Shown piece after piece: positions 28,423 through 38,177 of a stretch of DNA of 45,545 bases. Numbering within the stretch: position 1 is the stretch's first letter; every line of letters begins with the position of its first letter. Source of the stretch: Alphaproteobacteria bacterium (GTDB lineage Bacteria; Pseudomonadota; Alphaproteobacteria; JABAAW01; JAHZMA01); the NCBI GenBank assembly GCA_022599575.1, contig JAHZMA010000045.1, positions 1 to 45,545 of the forward strand, read 5' to 3'. Made by a program: the position numbers and the translations under genes. The notes beneath the pieces were generated by a model. The model had not been told where the DNA came from, did no database searches, and worked only from the letters and a program-made list of their open reading frames with translations.

Positions 28423-29202
28423 ATGATGATAAAAGTTGAAAATCTGAGCAAAAATTTTGGTGGTGTCGTTGCCGTTAATAATTGCTCATTAGAAATAAAA
28501 AAAGGTACGATTACGGGATTGATAGGGCCGAATGGAGCAGGCAAAACAACATTATTTAATGTTATTGCAGGGCTTTACGCGCCAACATCTGGCAAAGTTT
28601 TCCTAGAAGGCAAAGATATTACGGGTCTTGCACCGCATGAATTATTTCATTTGGGCGTGTTACGCACATTCCAAATTGCCCATGAATTTTCGAATATGAG
28701 TGTTTTAGAAAATTTGCTGATGGTGCCGGGCGAGCAATCGGGTGAAAAAATCTGGAACGCCTTATTCGCGCGCAAAAAAATCGCGCTAGAAGAAAAAAAA
28801 TTACGCGAAAAAGCCTATGAGGTGCTTGATTTTTTACAAATTAAGCATTTAGCCCACGAACCAGCGGGCAATCTTTCGGGCGGGCAAAAGAAATTACTAG
28901 AATTAGGGAGAACCATGATGGTAGATGCCAAAATCGTCTTTTTAGACGAGGTAGGCGCAGGCGTTAATCGCACATTGCTCAATACGATTGGTGATGCCAT
29001 CATGCGCTTAAAGGAAGAGCGTGGCTATACATTTTGCATGATTGAACATGATATGCAATTTATCGGTAGATTATGCGACCCAGTGATTGTGATGGCTGAA
29101 GGCAAAAAATTAGCTGTCGGCACAGCGCAAGAAGTGATGAAAAACGAAAAAGTGATTGAATCCTATCTTGGGCGTGGCTCAAAAATAAAGAAACAAGGAT
29201 GA
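28423..29202 (+). CDS. livG: Branched-chain amino acid ABC transporter ATPase LivG
   Basis: LivG is one of the two cytoplasmic ATPases of the importer. The 259-residue product has Walker A GPNGAGKTT (residues 35-43), the LivG-type insert after FQIAHEFSNMSVLENLL, the signature LSGGQKKLLELGR, and the H-loop EHDMQFI. Walker B is IVFLDEVGAGVN: the catalytic Glu is kept but the usual Pro of DEP is Val. Starts at 28423 or 28426 are possible, and the terminator T-run occupies the place of a ribosome-binding site, so translation initiation is unusual. Confidence 0.9.
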   Translation: MMIKVENLSKNFGGVVAVNNCSLEIKKGTITGLIGPNGAGKTTLFNVIAGLYAPTSGKVFLEGKDITGLAPHELFHLGVLRTFQIAHEFSNMSVLENLLMVPGEQSGEKIWNALFARKKIALEEKKLREKAYEVLDFLQIKHLAHEPAGNLSGGQKKLLELGRTMMVDAKIVFLDEVGAGVNRTLLNTIGDAIMRLKEERGYTFCMIEHDMQFIGRLCDPVIVMAEGKKLAVGTAQEVMKNEKVIESYLGRGSKIKKQG

Positions 29203-29206
29203 AATA

Positions 29207-29908
29207 ATGCTATTGCAATGTTCGAATATGGTTGGCGGTTATGGGGCAGCTAAAATTTTAGATGGTTGCATGATTAACAGCGATAGGGGCAAAGTCACCG
29301 TGATTGTGGGGCCGAATGGCGCGGGTAAATCCACAGCGATGAAGGCAATTTTTGGCATGATAAATTTGCAATCGGGCGATGTTATCTTTAATGGTGAAAA
29401 TATTAACGCGCTCTCGCCGCAATTAAGAGTGGCAAAAGGAATGGCATTTGTGCCGCAAACCAATAATGTTTTTCCAACCATGAGTGTGCAGGAAAATCTG
29501 GAGATGGGCGGTTTTTTACGTCAAGATAATATTCAACAAACGATTGATGAGATTTACCAACTTTTTCCAATTTTGCGTGAAAAATCAAAACAAAAAGCGG
29601 GCGAGCTATCGGGCGGGCAACGGCAGCAGGTGGCAGTGGGGCGGGCATTGGTCACCAAGCCTAGTTTGTTGATGCTCGATGAACCAACCGCAGGCATTTC
29701 GCCGATTGTGATGGATGAATTATTTGACCGTATCATTGAAATTGCCAAATCTGGCGTGGCAATCTTGATGGTAGAACAAAATGCGCGCCAAGCATTGCAG
29801 ATTGCTGATTGGGGGTATGTGTTGGTGCAAGGGCAGAATAAATTTAGCGATACTGGCGAAAATTTATTGGCGAATCAAGAAGTGCGCCAATCATTTTTAG
29901 GGGGGTAA
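29207..29908 (+). CDS. livF: Branched-chain amino acid ABC transporter ATPase LivF
   Basis: LivF is the second ATPase. The 233-residue protein carries Walker A GPNGAGKST, the Q-loop FVPQTNNVFPTMSVQENLEMGG (a LivF hallmark), signature LSGGQRQQVAVGRAL, Walker B LLMLDEPTAGISP and the switch EQNARQAL. It begins four bases after livG and ends three bases before livH. Confidence 0.93.
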   Translation: MLLQCSNMVGGYGAAKILDGCMINSDRGKVTVIVGPNGAGKSTAMKAIFGMINLQSGDVIFNGENINALSPQLRVAKGMAFVPQTNNVFPTMSVQENLEMGGFLRQDNIQQTIDEIYQLFPILREKSKQKAGELSGGQRQQVAVGRALVTKPSLLMLDEPTAGISPIVMDELFDRIIEIAKSGVAILMVEQNARQALQIADWGYVLVQGQNKFSDTGENLLANQEVRQSFLGG

Positions 29909-29911
29909 TAA

Positions 29912-30925
29912 GTGGAAGATATCTTAAATAGCCTGATATTACTGGTCAATTTTATACTGATACCGGGCTTTGTCTATGGCTGCCAATTAGCGATGGGCGC
30001 GTTGGGTATCACGTTGATTTATGGCGTGTTACGGTTTGCCCATTTTCCGCATGGCGAAGTGATGGCATTGGGCACTGGTATTGTGGTGCTTACCACTTAT
30101 GTTTTTCAGGCACAAGGTTTAAGTTTGGGCGTGTTACCCACAGCATTGCTGGCATTGCCGATAGGGATTATTGGCACAATCGCCTATGTTTTACTGATTG
30201 ATCGCTGTGTTTATAAATATTATCGCGAGAAAAAAGCCAGCACGACAACCTTTTTGATTGTTGCGATTGGGGTGATGTTTATGTCCAATGGCTTGGTGCG
30301 GTTTTTCATTGGCCCGAAAGATAGGAATTTTCAAGATGGCGAACGTTTTATTATTCACGCCAATGAATTTAAGGAAATATTTGGTTTAAGCGAAGGCATT
30401 TCGTTCAAAACATCGCAAGGGTTGACGATTATTATCACATTGATTTCGGTGAGTTTGCTGTTTTGGTTTTTAACCTATACCCGTTCGGGCAAATCAATGC
30501 GCGCCTATGCCGATAATGAAGATTTGGCATTGCTTTCGGGCATCAATCCTGAAAAAGTGGTGCTGATGTCATGGGTGATTGTTGCCTGCCTTGCCACCAC
30601 AGGTGGCACACTTTATGGGCTGGATAAAAGCTATTTGCCTTATAGTTTTTATCAAATATTATTGCCATTATTTGCGGTTGCGATTGTTGGTGGACTTGGC
30701 AATCCTGTGGGCGCGTTAGTGGGCGGTTTCGTGGTATCATATTCTGAAATTATCGTTACTTCTGCCTATAAGAAGTTTTTTAATTATATTCTGCCAGAAT
30801 CACTGGAGATGAGCGGATTAGCACAATTTTTAGGCACGGAATATAAATTGGCAGTCAGTGTTGGTATTTTGGTGTTGGTGTTAATATTTAAGCCGCAAGG
30901 TATTTTTAAGGGGCGGCTGGTATGA
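29912..30925 (+). CDS. livH: Branched-chain amino acid ABC transporter permease LivH
   Basis: LivH is one of two inner-membrane permeases. The 337-residue hydrophobic protein has the LivH signature near the N terminus, LAMGALGITLIYGVLRFAHFPHGEVMALG, and near the C terminus AVAIVGGLGNPVGALVGGFVVSYSEI, the cytoplasmic loop that couples to the ATPase. It starts at a GTG (29912) just after GGGGG. The middle charged loop (about residues 130-155) is longer than in E. coli LivH. Confidence 0.91.
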   Translation: MEDILNSLILLVNFILIPGFVYGCQLAMGALGITLIYGVLRFAHFPHGEVMALGTGIVVLTTYVFQAQGLSLGVLPTALLALPIGIIGTIAYVLLIDRCVYKYYREKKASTTTFLIVAIGVMFMSNGLVRFFIGPKDRNFQDGERFIIHANEFKEIFGLSEGISFKTSQGLTIIITLISVSLLFWFLTYTRSGKSMRAYADNEDLALLSGINPEKVVLMSWVIVACLATTGGTLYGLDKSYLPYSFYQILLPLFAVAIVGGLGNPVGALVGGFVVSYSEIIVTSAYKKFFNYILPESLEMSGLAQFLGTEYKLAVSVGILVLVLIFKPQGIFKGRLV

Positions 30926-32319
30926 TAAAAGTTGCTAATAAAATAATGAAATTTTCTCTTATAGCGGCATGGAAAGAACCACAACAGCGGCATAAAAGCT
31001 ATTTTGCGATTATGGCAGTGATGGTTTTACTGGTTGGCATATTCAATAGTTGGAATGTTGCGCTATCTATCGTGTGTTTGTCAATTATTAGCGCGGTGAT
31101 GACATTAGGGCTGAACATGCAATGGGGCTATGCTGGTTTGCTAAATGTAGGGGTGATGGGTTTTGCCGCGTTAGGCGGTGTAACGGCAATGCTCACTGCA
31201 TCACCACCTGTTGCTGAAGCATGGCGCGCGGGCGGTTGGCAGATTATATTAGGCAGTATTATTTTTGTCGGCACAATTTTATTGGCAATATTTTGCTATA
31301 AAAAAACATCTGCGGGCATGAAGCGTATCGGTTTAATGGGTGTTGTTATATTGATTGGCGTGTTCACTGCGCGCTATTTCTTCACATCAGGCAAAGGCTT
31401 GGTAGAGATGGTTAACCCCATACAGACAGGCTTTTTGGGCGGACTGAATTTACCTATTCTTATCGGCTGGCCATTGGGCGGCTTGGTGGCTGGAGCAGTG
31501 GCAATTTTGATTGGTAAAATTGCGCTTGGCTTGCGGTCAGATTATTTGGCGATTGCCACATTAGGCATTTCCGAAATTATTGTCCATATTTTCAAGAACG
31601 AAGAATGGCTCACGCGCGGGGTTAAGAATGTTACGGGTTTACCGCGCCCCGTGCCTTACGAGGTTGATTTGCGCACCAGCGCATGGTTTAAGGCAGTGCA
31701 TGATGTGATTGGCGGTAATATTTATATCCTATCAAGCAATTTTATAAAAATTTGCTATATCGGCTTGTTTTTAAGTGTGTTAATCGTGTTATTCATTTTA
31801 TGCGAACGCGCCCTTGCCTCGCCATGGGGACGCATGATGCGCGCCATTCGCGATAATGAAACAGCGGCGGCTGCAATGGGCAAAGATGTGGTAAAACGCC
31901 ATTTGCAAATTTTTGTGATGGGCTCGGCGATTATCGGCATTGCGGGTGCGATGTTGGTAACGTTTGATGGACAATTTACGCCATCAAGCTATCATCCATT
32001 GCGCTATACTTTTTTGATTTGGGCGATGGTTGTGGTTGGTGGTTCTGGCAATAATTACGGGTCTATATTGGGCGGTTTTTTAATCTGGTTTTACTGGGTG
32101 CAGGCCGAACCAATTGGTTTATGGTTGATTAATGTGACCACATTCTTTTTAGCTGACGGAAGTGGTGTTAGGCAACATTTGTTGGATAATGCGGTTTATA
32201 TGCGCTATTTCACAATGGGATTATTGATTTTATTGGTGATGCGTTTTAATTCCGCAGGGCTGTTGCCAGAACCTAATCAGCAAAAAAACAATGAAGAGCA
32301 AGCTGTGAAAGCCACCTAA
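30922..32319 (+). CDS. livM: Branched-chain amino acid ABC transporter permease LivM
   Basis: LivM is the second permease. The 465-residue protein has multiple membrane helices and the family motifs ALGLNMQWGYAGLLNVGVMGF-like sequence near residues 65-84, LRSDYLAIATLGISEII near residues 205-221, and the coupling loop GRMMRAIRDNETAAAAMGKD near residues 309-328. An N-terminal amphipathic stretch (about 30 residues) and a long linker make it larger than most. Its ATG overlaps the livH stop by four bases, so the two permeases are probably translationally coupled. Confidence 0.91.
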   Translation: MIKVANKIMKFSLIAAWKEPQQRHKSYFAIMAVMVLLVGIFNSWNVALSIVCLSIISAVMTLGLNMQWGYAGLLNVGVMGFAALGGVTAMLTASPPVAEAWRAGGWQIILGSIIFVGTILLAIFCYKKTSAGMKRIGLMGVVILIGVFTARYFFTSGKGLVEMVNPIQTGFLGGLNLPILIGWPLGGLVAGAVAILIGKIALGLRSDYLAIATLGISEIIVHIFKNEEWLTRGVKNVTGLPRPVPYEVDLRTSAWFKAVHDVIGGNIYILSSNFIKICYIGLFLSVLIVLFILCERALASPWGRMMRAIRDNETAAAAMGKDVVKRHLQIFVMGSAIIGIAGAMLVTFDGQFTPSSYHPLRYTFLIWAMVVVGGSGNNYGSILGGFLIWFYWVQAEPIGLWLINVTTFFLADGSGVRQHLLDNAVYMRYFTMGLLILLVMRFNSAGLLPEPNQQKNNEEQAVKAT

Positions 32320-32370
32320 AAAATTAACCTAGAAAAAATTAGCCTAGAAAAAATTAGCCTAAAAAATTAG
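32318..32370 (+). repeat. 15-bp tandem repeat after livM
   Basis: The unit AAAAAATTAGCCTAG is repeated about 3.5 times starting within the livM stop codon. It may arise from slippage; a function is not apparent. Confidence 0.8.
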
Positions 32371-32371
32371 A

Positions 32372-32397
32372 TTGGCAAATAATGACATATCTGCCAA
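32372..32397. terminator. Hairpin between converging livM and protease genes
   Basis: TTGGCA (32372-32377) and TGCCAA (32392-32397) form a 6-bp stem with a 14-base loop. On the minus strand it is followed by TCTAATTTTTT, so it could terminate the protease transcript; the plus side has no T-run. Confidence 0.4.
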
Positions 32398-32430
32398 CCT
32401 AATTGGCTTTAACCATTTTATAAGGAGAGG

Positions 32431-35376
32431 TTAAAACTTTGTGCTAATACCAACCATCATTTTGGTTTGGTTCAACTGATTTTGATTGTAAAGATTCCTA
32501 TCGATCGTTACGCTGGTAAAGAATTTGCCGTTACGGATAAGATTGCTTTGCACTTTATTTTTGTTAAGATATGGCAAACGGCTTTGATAAGCGATTGCTA
32601 ATTGATGATTTCGTTGCTGGGTGGCAAGCTGATAATGATGTGTGACATTGTTGAAATTACCATTTTCATCGTAACCATCAACCGTATTTTGGGTTAATGT
32701 GCCGCTGGTAACGCCCAATTTGGTTGCAAGATTGATGGTCAACCTATCATCTGTTTGCGCGATATTCTTGCCAATAAAGCCGATTTGATATTGGTTGGCA
32801 GTTAGATTTTCAATCGATGCGAAATCATGATGCAACATATCAACATCAGTTTGGTATTGCGTATAATCAGCATAAATAGTTAACCTTATTTTATTATCGG
32901 GGCTTTCATTCTCGGAATCTGGGGTTAAATTGCGTTGGATATGCAAATCGGTAAAGCGAGAGAGAGAGGCGTTTTTAAGCGCATAAGCACCGCTGGTTTG
33001 CGCGCCTAAAAATTGTTGATATTCGCGCAAATTCCCGATGCCGATGCTGATATTTGTCTTACCATTATCATAGCTAATATCAGCACCTAATTCGCTAAAA
33101 TCTCTATCATTAACATTATTGTCGCTATCAAACGCGGTTTTGGCAAACGCACCTTTTGCGGCATAAGGGGTAAATGTGATTGTATCATCAAGCTGATGCG
33201 TGGTTTTAATATGGGCAATATCAGTGCCAGCAGGGCGAATATCGGTAAAGCGCAAATTGTTTGTAGTATTTTTATTCAATAAGTTTAAGTCATCGATGCG
33301 GTAATCAGCATAAAATACGATTTGTGCTGATGATGCACCATAATGATAAGAAGCATTCATCCAAGCATTATCGCTTTGCGTACTAAAAGTAACATGCGCC
33401 TGAGAGTTAAAATTTTGTTCGTTGAAATTTTTAGTGGTTATGTTATCATCGCTCTCAAGATTGCTGATATAAGCATCTAACCCAAATGTTAGCGGGTCTA
33501 TCATGGCTTGTGCAGGTGTTGCGGTAAAGCTACGGTTATAATTATCTCTGATGCCGATGCTCAAATCATTAATCACCCCGCCAAAATGATGCGATAGGTT
33601 AATATTGCTTTCGCTCAAACGCACGCCACCTGCCAAAGCCTGATTATCAATATTCACAGCCAAAGCATCACCTTGCGGTTTTGATGCTTCGTCTAAATTC
33701 AACATGCCGCGCCCATAAACATCATCAGTGCCATCATCGCCTAAATCATCGGCAGTATTTAATACCAAATCCACCAATTCTGTTGAAGTCATAGAAGGGA
33801 ACAAGCTTTTTAATGCGGCCAAAGCACCCGTTACATGCGGTGCTGCCATAGATGTGCCGTGTTTATTTTCATATTGCTCATCACCATCACTGATAGAAGT
33901 GGAATAAATCGTATGGCCGGGGGCCGCCAGACAAAATTCTTTTGCGTCGCCACAACCATTGCTGAATGAAGCAATCCGATTATCACTATCAACCGCGATA
34001 ACAGTGAGCCATTTGCCAGCAAGCTCACTTTCAATATTGGCATAATTGCCTTCAAAAGAAGGAATATTAGCATTATCTGCACCCAATAAAAAAGAGGCAG
34101 ATAGCGTTACGCTGCTACCGCTTAAATCGGAATTATAATAGGCTTTTACCTTGCCAGTTTCACTATTTAGACCATGATTGCCATTGGCAAATACCACGAT
34201 TGTGCCATCATTAACCGCCTGTTTCCATGCATTGACAGATATTTGCATCATTTGATGATTGACAATATCGCCGTCTGTATTGACAAAATTTTGCCCATGC
34301 GGACGTTCGTAATAATAATGACCGATACCTTCAACCGTTATTCGCGAGGTTGTGTGTGACCCCCAACTGTTATTCATGGCAATAATATCATCACCGCTAC
34401 CCTCATAAATGGCATTGGCAAGCTGGGCGGTGGTAATATCACCCACACCTGCATCACTGAAAATGGCAATGGGCTTAATTTTGGCTTCATACGCCACCCC
34501 ATGCATGCCAGCATCATCTTTATTACCAGCAATAATGCCAGCGATATGCGTGCCATGTGTGGCGCAATCATTCGTATCACAATGCACATTTGTGCCACCA
34601 GACGAGGCATCAAAACCAGTAACAAATACATTTTGCAAATCAGCATGTGTTGTATTGAAAGGCGTATCTAATATCGACACTGTTTGCCCTTTGCCAGTGC
34701 CACCACGCGCATAAATCGCAGAGGCTTTTATATTCGCAAGCGCATAATTTTTGGTATATTCATCAGTTTCAAAATCAATAGGGTTAAGAATGACAATATT
34801 GTCATCATCAGCATTGTCGGCATTGTCATCAGTGCCACCACCATCAACAACAGCATCATCATCTATGAGGGCATTATCTGCATTATCGGAATTTTCATCA
34901 TTCGCATTATCATCAGCATTGTCGGCATTGTCATCAGTGCCACCATCAACAACAGCATCATCATCTATGAGGGCATTATCGGCATTATCAGAATTTTCAT
35001 CATTCGCATTATCATCAGCATTATCGGCATTGTCATCAGTGCCACCATCAACAACAGCATCATCATCTATGAGGGCATTATCTGCATTATCGGAATTTTC
35101 ATCATTTGCATTATCATCAGCATTATCGGCATTGTCATCAGTGCCACCATCAACAACAGCATCATCATCTATTGGGTTGTCACTATTATCGGCATTGTCA
35201 TCGCCATCGCCACCATCAATAATAGCATCATCAGCATTGTCATCCAGAGGGTTGTCAATAATATTGGGACTGCCTCGATTATCACCCACCTCAAGATTAT
35301 TAGGGCTACCACCCGCACATGCCGTTAGCAATAGGCAGAATGAGATGTAGGCAAGAAAAGAAATTAAATGGGACAT
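32431..35376 (-). CDS. Lipid-anchored S8 serine protease autotransporter 1
   Basis: This 981-residue protein has a lipoprotein signal (lipobox LTAC, Cys20), a very Asp/Asn-rich linker to about residue 195, a subtilisin-like S8 domain, and a C-terminal autotransporter beta-barrel (about residues 690-981) ending in Phe. The triad is Asp237 (SILDTPF), His274 (THGTH) and Ser509 (GTSMAAPH), with Asn400 (ANGNHG) for the oxyanion hole. Lipidated S8 autotransporters resemble NalP of Neisseria, which is tethered at the surface and cleaves other surface proteins; the substrate here is unknown. The linker contains a 102-bp tandem repeat. It is the last of three tandem paralogues and the most divergent. 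Confidence 0.87.
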   Translation of the reverse strand: MSHLISFLAYISFCLLLTACAGGSPNNLEVGDNRGSPNIIDNPLDDNADDAIIDGGDGDDNADNSDNPIDDDAVVDGGTDDNADNADDNANDENSDNADNALIDDDAVVDGGTDDNADNADDNANDENSDNADNALIDDDAVVDGGTDDNADNADDNANDENSDNADNALIDDDAVVDGGGTDDNADNADDDNIVILNPIDFETDEYTKNYALANIKASAIYARGGTGKGQTVSILDTPFNTTHADLQNVFVTGFDASSGGTNVHCDTNDCATHGTHIAGIIAGNKDDAGMHGVAYEAKIKPIAIFSDAGVGDITTAQLANAIYEGSGDDIIAMNNSWGSHTTSRITVEGIGHYYYERPHGQNFVNTDGDIVNHQMMQISVNAWKQAVNDGTIVVFANGNHGLNSETGKVKAYYNSDLSGSSVTLSASFLLGADNANIPSFEGNYANIESELAGKWLTVIAVDSDNRIASFSNGCGDAKEFCLAAPGHTIYSTSISDGDEQYENKHGTSMAAPHVTGALAALKSLFPSMTSTELVDLVLNTADDLGDDGTDDVYGRGMLNLDEASKPQGDALAVNIDNQALAGGVRLSESNINLSHHFGGVINDLSIGIRDNYNRSFTATPAQAMIDPLTFGLDAYISNLESDDNITTKNFNEQNFNSQAHVTFSTQSDNAWMNASYHYGASSAQIVFYADYRIDDLNLLNKNTTNNLRFTDIRPAGTDIAHIKTTHQLDDTITFTPYAAKGAFAKTAFDSDNNVNDRDFSELGADISYDNGKTNISIGIGNLREYQQFLGAQTSGAYALKNASLSRFTDLHIQRNLTPDSENESPDNKIRLTIYADYTQYQTDVDMLHHDFASIENLTANQYQIGFIGKNIAQTDDRLTINLATKLGVTSGTLTQNTVDGYDENGNFNNVTHHYQLATQQRNHQLAIAYQSRLPYLNKNKVQSNLIRNGKFFTSVTIDRNLYNQNQLNQTKMMVGISTKF
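34801..35169 (-). repeat. 102-bp minisatellite coding an Asp-rich linker
   Basis: Three full copies (34864-35169) and a partial fourth (34801-34863) of a 102-bp unit encode 34 residues each, beginning DDDAVVDGGTDDNADNADD. Copies are nearly identical in DNA, so the number could change by slippage or recombination without breaking the reading frame. Open antisense frames over the same stretch are a by-product of its composition. Confidence 0.93.
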
Positions 35377-35414
35377 AACGCAACTCTTAATATGAAAGTA
35401 ATAAGTAATAGCAT

Positions 35415-35443
35415 ATTATTAACATATTATTAGTAAATTGCAA
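35415..35443 (-). promoter_or_regulatory. Candidate promoter of protease 1
   Basis: On the minus strand TTGCAA (35438-35443, 4/6) is 17 bases from AATAAT (35415-35420, 5/6), about 40 bases before the ATG. The region is strongly AT-rich, so chance matches are likely. Confidence 0.28.
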
Positions 35444-35585
35444 ATAAAAAATAGTATTAAATTAATAATTTAGTTATTTTTTTAATATTTCTTAAGAAAC
35501 AGGCTTAAATGATAGAAAATAATCACAAAATCAGTTTGAAATCGTAAAAGCACGGTTATAATTTATCGAATCAATAAGTTTTTAA

Positions 35586-38129
35586 TTAAAAATCAGCCGT
35601 AATGCCAGCAAGCATCTCGATTTGAGTTACATCTTGCTGATGCTGAAAATGATTATCGATGCTGATAGAGGCAAAGAAGCGGCGGTTTTGTAATGGTAAA
35701 TTTTTGCGTTCATGCCGATTATGGATTATGCCCTGATAGCTGATGGCTAATTGCCGATGGCGGTTATCAACAGCTAAATCATAGTGATTGCTGACATTAT
35801 TATAGCTGCCATCTTTATTGTAACCTAACACAGTATGTTGCACCAAACCACCATCAGTAACCCCTAATTGCATGTTCAGGCTAACAATTAAGCGGTCATC
35901 ATCGCTGATAATATCCGCGCCTGTGATGCCAATCTTGGAATGGTTGGCTTGTAAATCGGTAATATCAGCGAATTGTTGATAACGCATATTAACATCGGTT
36001 TGATACAGCGCATAATGTGCGAAGAGTGAAAATCTACTATTTTTATGAAGCTTTTTACTGATATTAATATCGGTGAATTTTGAAAGGCTTGCCCCATCAA
36101 GCGCATAGGCGCCAGTGCCTTGTGTTCCCAAAAATTGTTGATATTCACGCAAATGCCCGATGCCGATATTGATAAAAATTATATCGCTTTTATAGGTAAG
36201 GTCACTGCCCAATTCGTTAAAATCATGCCCTGTATCATAATTGCCTTTGGCGGCATAAGAGCTAACCATCAAATGCGAATTAAGGCGGTGTGCCACATTC
36301 ATTTGAGCGATATTCTCGCCAGCGGGGCGAATGGCAAAAGCGCGCAAAACGCGTTCATCGCTACCACCAGCTGGCAAAGTTTTCAGCTTAAAATTATCAT
36401 GAAATGCTACCGAAGCCGTACTATTGCCATCATCGTGAATCAGCTTTACCCATGTTTGATTATCATCGGCTTGGTAGCTTAAGCTGGCTTGCGGGGTTAA
36501 TGCGTAACTTTCAACTTTGTGGTTGGCACTGGTTAAATCTTGCATATAATCATTAAGCGATGCGGTAATAGGTTCGCGGTCAATTTTGGTTGGGCTGGTG
36601 ATAAAAGTGCGCTCATAATTATCGCGTATACCAATTTCAATATTATGGAGTTGCGTGCCAAAATGATTGGCAAGGGTGAGCGAGGTATCATTGAAACTGG
36701 CCCCAAAACTCTTATTATTGGCAGTAACCGCACTCACATTGCCCACTGGCTGAAAGGCAGCCTGCAAATTTAACATGCCACGCCCATACACATCATCAAT
36801 GCCTGCCTCGCCTAAATCGGTGGCACTATCAAAAATTAATGTTACAATTTGAGCACCATCCATAGAGGGGAAAGCCTGTTTTAACAGCGCAATCGCACCT
36901 GTAACATAGGGCGCCGCTTGCGATGTGCCACTTACACCGCCCCATGAAGAGCCTGATGTATCAGTATAGGTGGGACCAAAAACATTGTAACCGGGGGCGG
37001 CGATACAGTAATTTTTGGTAATACCGCAACCATTGCTAAAATTTGTGATGTTATTATTTTCATCAACGGCAATAACGCTAATCCATTTACCTTTTAATGC
37101 CTCATCATATTCGGGAAACATGGCTTCATAAGAAGAAATATTAGCATCTGCAAGGTTGAATAAGTTTGAAGAACGCACCTCTAGGTTCGGATCGTCATTT
37201 TTTGAAAAATTTGGATTAGTATAAAGCTTTACGATACCAGTTTGACCATTTAAGCCATGATTACCATTGGCAAACACCACTATTGTGCCCTTATTAACGG
37301 CATTTTTCCAAGCGGTTAATTCATTCGCTGGTGGCTGGTAGTTACGAGCTTCACACTCTGTGTCATTAAAATTTTTACCGGGCGGGCGCGTGTAATAATA
37401 TCTTTTGCCCTGATAGATAATACAGGCTTTTTCTTCTGCACCCCAACTATTATTCATGGCAATAATAGTTGTGCCACTGGCTTCATTAATAGCCTTCGCT
37501 AATTGCTCGCTGTTTGTGTCATCTTTGCCAGTCTCATCAAAAATAGCGATCGGTTTGATTTTAACCTCATAGGCAACGCCATGCATGTTTTGAGAGAATA
37601 TATCATTCTCTGGGTTGTCATCATTCTCTGGATTATTATCATTAGTTGTATTTTTGCGCGCGCCGATAATACCCGCCACATGCGTGCCATGATATGTTGC
37701 ATTATCATTACAGATTGTAGAACAAGAAATATTGTTACCGCCTGACGACCCATCATAACCAGCGGTGAAAGCCGAACCATCATTATCATCAATAAATTCT
37801 TTATGGCCTATAAAAAAAGGCGTATCCAAAACTGATACGGTTTGCCCCTTGCCCGTATAGCCCTTATCATAGGCATAAGAAGCACAAATGGCATCTAGCC
37901 CCGTTGATTTTTTATATTCAGCGGTGCGTGCTTCAGATGATGAAGATACGACACATTTTGTTGTGCTATTATCGATAAAACTTTCATCGGGAGGATCAAT
38001 ATCGTTTGCATTACCTCTGACAATTTCGACATCTGGCGTATATCCACAGGCAGTTAATGTTACGATATATAAGATTATAGAAGCAAAATTTTTCATCAAT
38101 ACAGTTGATAGTTTTAGAGTATAGGGCAC
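35586..38129 (-). CDS. Lipid-anchored S8 serine protease autotransporter 2
   Basis: This 847-residue paralogue has lipobox LTAC (Cys28), a short linker, an S8 domain with Asp102 (SVLDTPF), His147 (YHGTH) and Ser403 (GTSQAAPY), oxyanion Asn290, and a C-terminal barrel ending GITADF, a proper terminal Phe. The GTG at 38129 is supported by GGAGG seven bases upstream; the ATG at 38096 gives an ideal 17-residue signal but has no ribosome-binding site. Residues 166-176 hold a small repeat (NPENDDNPEND). Its barrel and catalytic domain are highly similar to those of protease 3, with which it also shares flanking DNA. Confidence 0.87.
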   Translation of the reverse strand: MPYTLKLSTVLMKNFASIILYIVTLTACGYTPDVEIVRGNANDIDPPDESFIDNSTTKCVVSSSSEARTAEYKKSTGLDAICASYAYDKGYTGKGQTVSVLDTPFFIGHKEFIDDNDGSAFTAGYDGSSGGNNISCSTICNDNATYHGTHVAGIIGARKNTTNDNNPENDDNPENDIFSQNMHGVAYEVKIKPIAIFDETGKDDTNSEQLAKAINEASGTTIIAMNNSWGAEEKACIIYQGKRYYYTRPPGKNFNDTECEARNYQPPANELTAWKNAVNKGTIVVFANGNHGLNGQTGIVKLYTNPNFSKNDDPNLEVRSSNLFNLADANISSYEAMFPEYDEALKGKWISVIAVDENNNITNFSNGCGITKNYCIAAPGYNVFGPTYTDTSGSSWGGVSGTSQAAPYVTGAIALLKQAFPSMDGAQIVTLIFDSATDLGEAGIDDVYGRGMLNLQAAFQPVGNVSAVTANNKSFGASFNDTSLTLANHFGTQLHNIEIGIRDNYERTFITSPTKIDREPITASLNDYMQDLTSANHKVESYALTPQASLSYQADDNQTWVKLIHDDGNSTASVAFHDNFKLKTLPAGGSDERVLRAFAIRPAGENIAQMNVAHRLNSHLMVSSYAAKGNYDTGHDFNELGSDLTYKSDIIFINIGIGHLREYQQFLGTQGTGAYALDGASLSKFTDINISKKLHKNSRFSLFAHYALYQTDVNMRYQQFADITDLQANHSKIGITGADIISDDDRLIVSLNMQLGVTDGGLVQHTVLGYNKDGSYNNVSNHYDLAVDNRHRQLAISYQGIIHNRHERKNLPLQNRRFFASISIDNHFQHQQDVTQIEMLAGITADF

Positions 38130-38177
38130 TTTAATTCCTCCAGTGTATGTATGTTATCCATTTTAACATTGTCACTT

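Noticed and set aside
34801-35169. Regular repeats that could be mistaken for a CRISPR array
   Set aside because: The units are contiguous without unique spacers, are in frame with the protease gene and encode its linker.
34684-35350. Two long ORFs (about 200 codons) antisense to the start of protease 1
   Set aside because: They lie over the 102-bp minisatellite, whose period is a multiple of three and whose composition avoids stops on both strands; the products are low-complexity Ile- or Ser/Ala-rich repeats without ribosome-binding sites.
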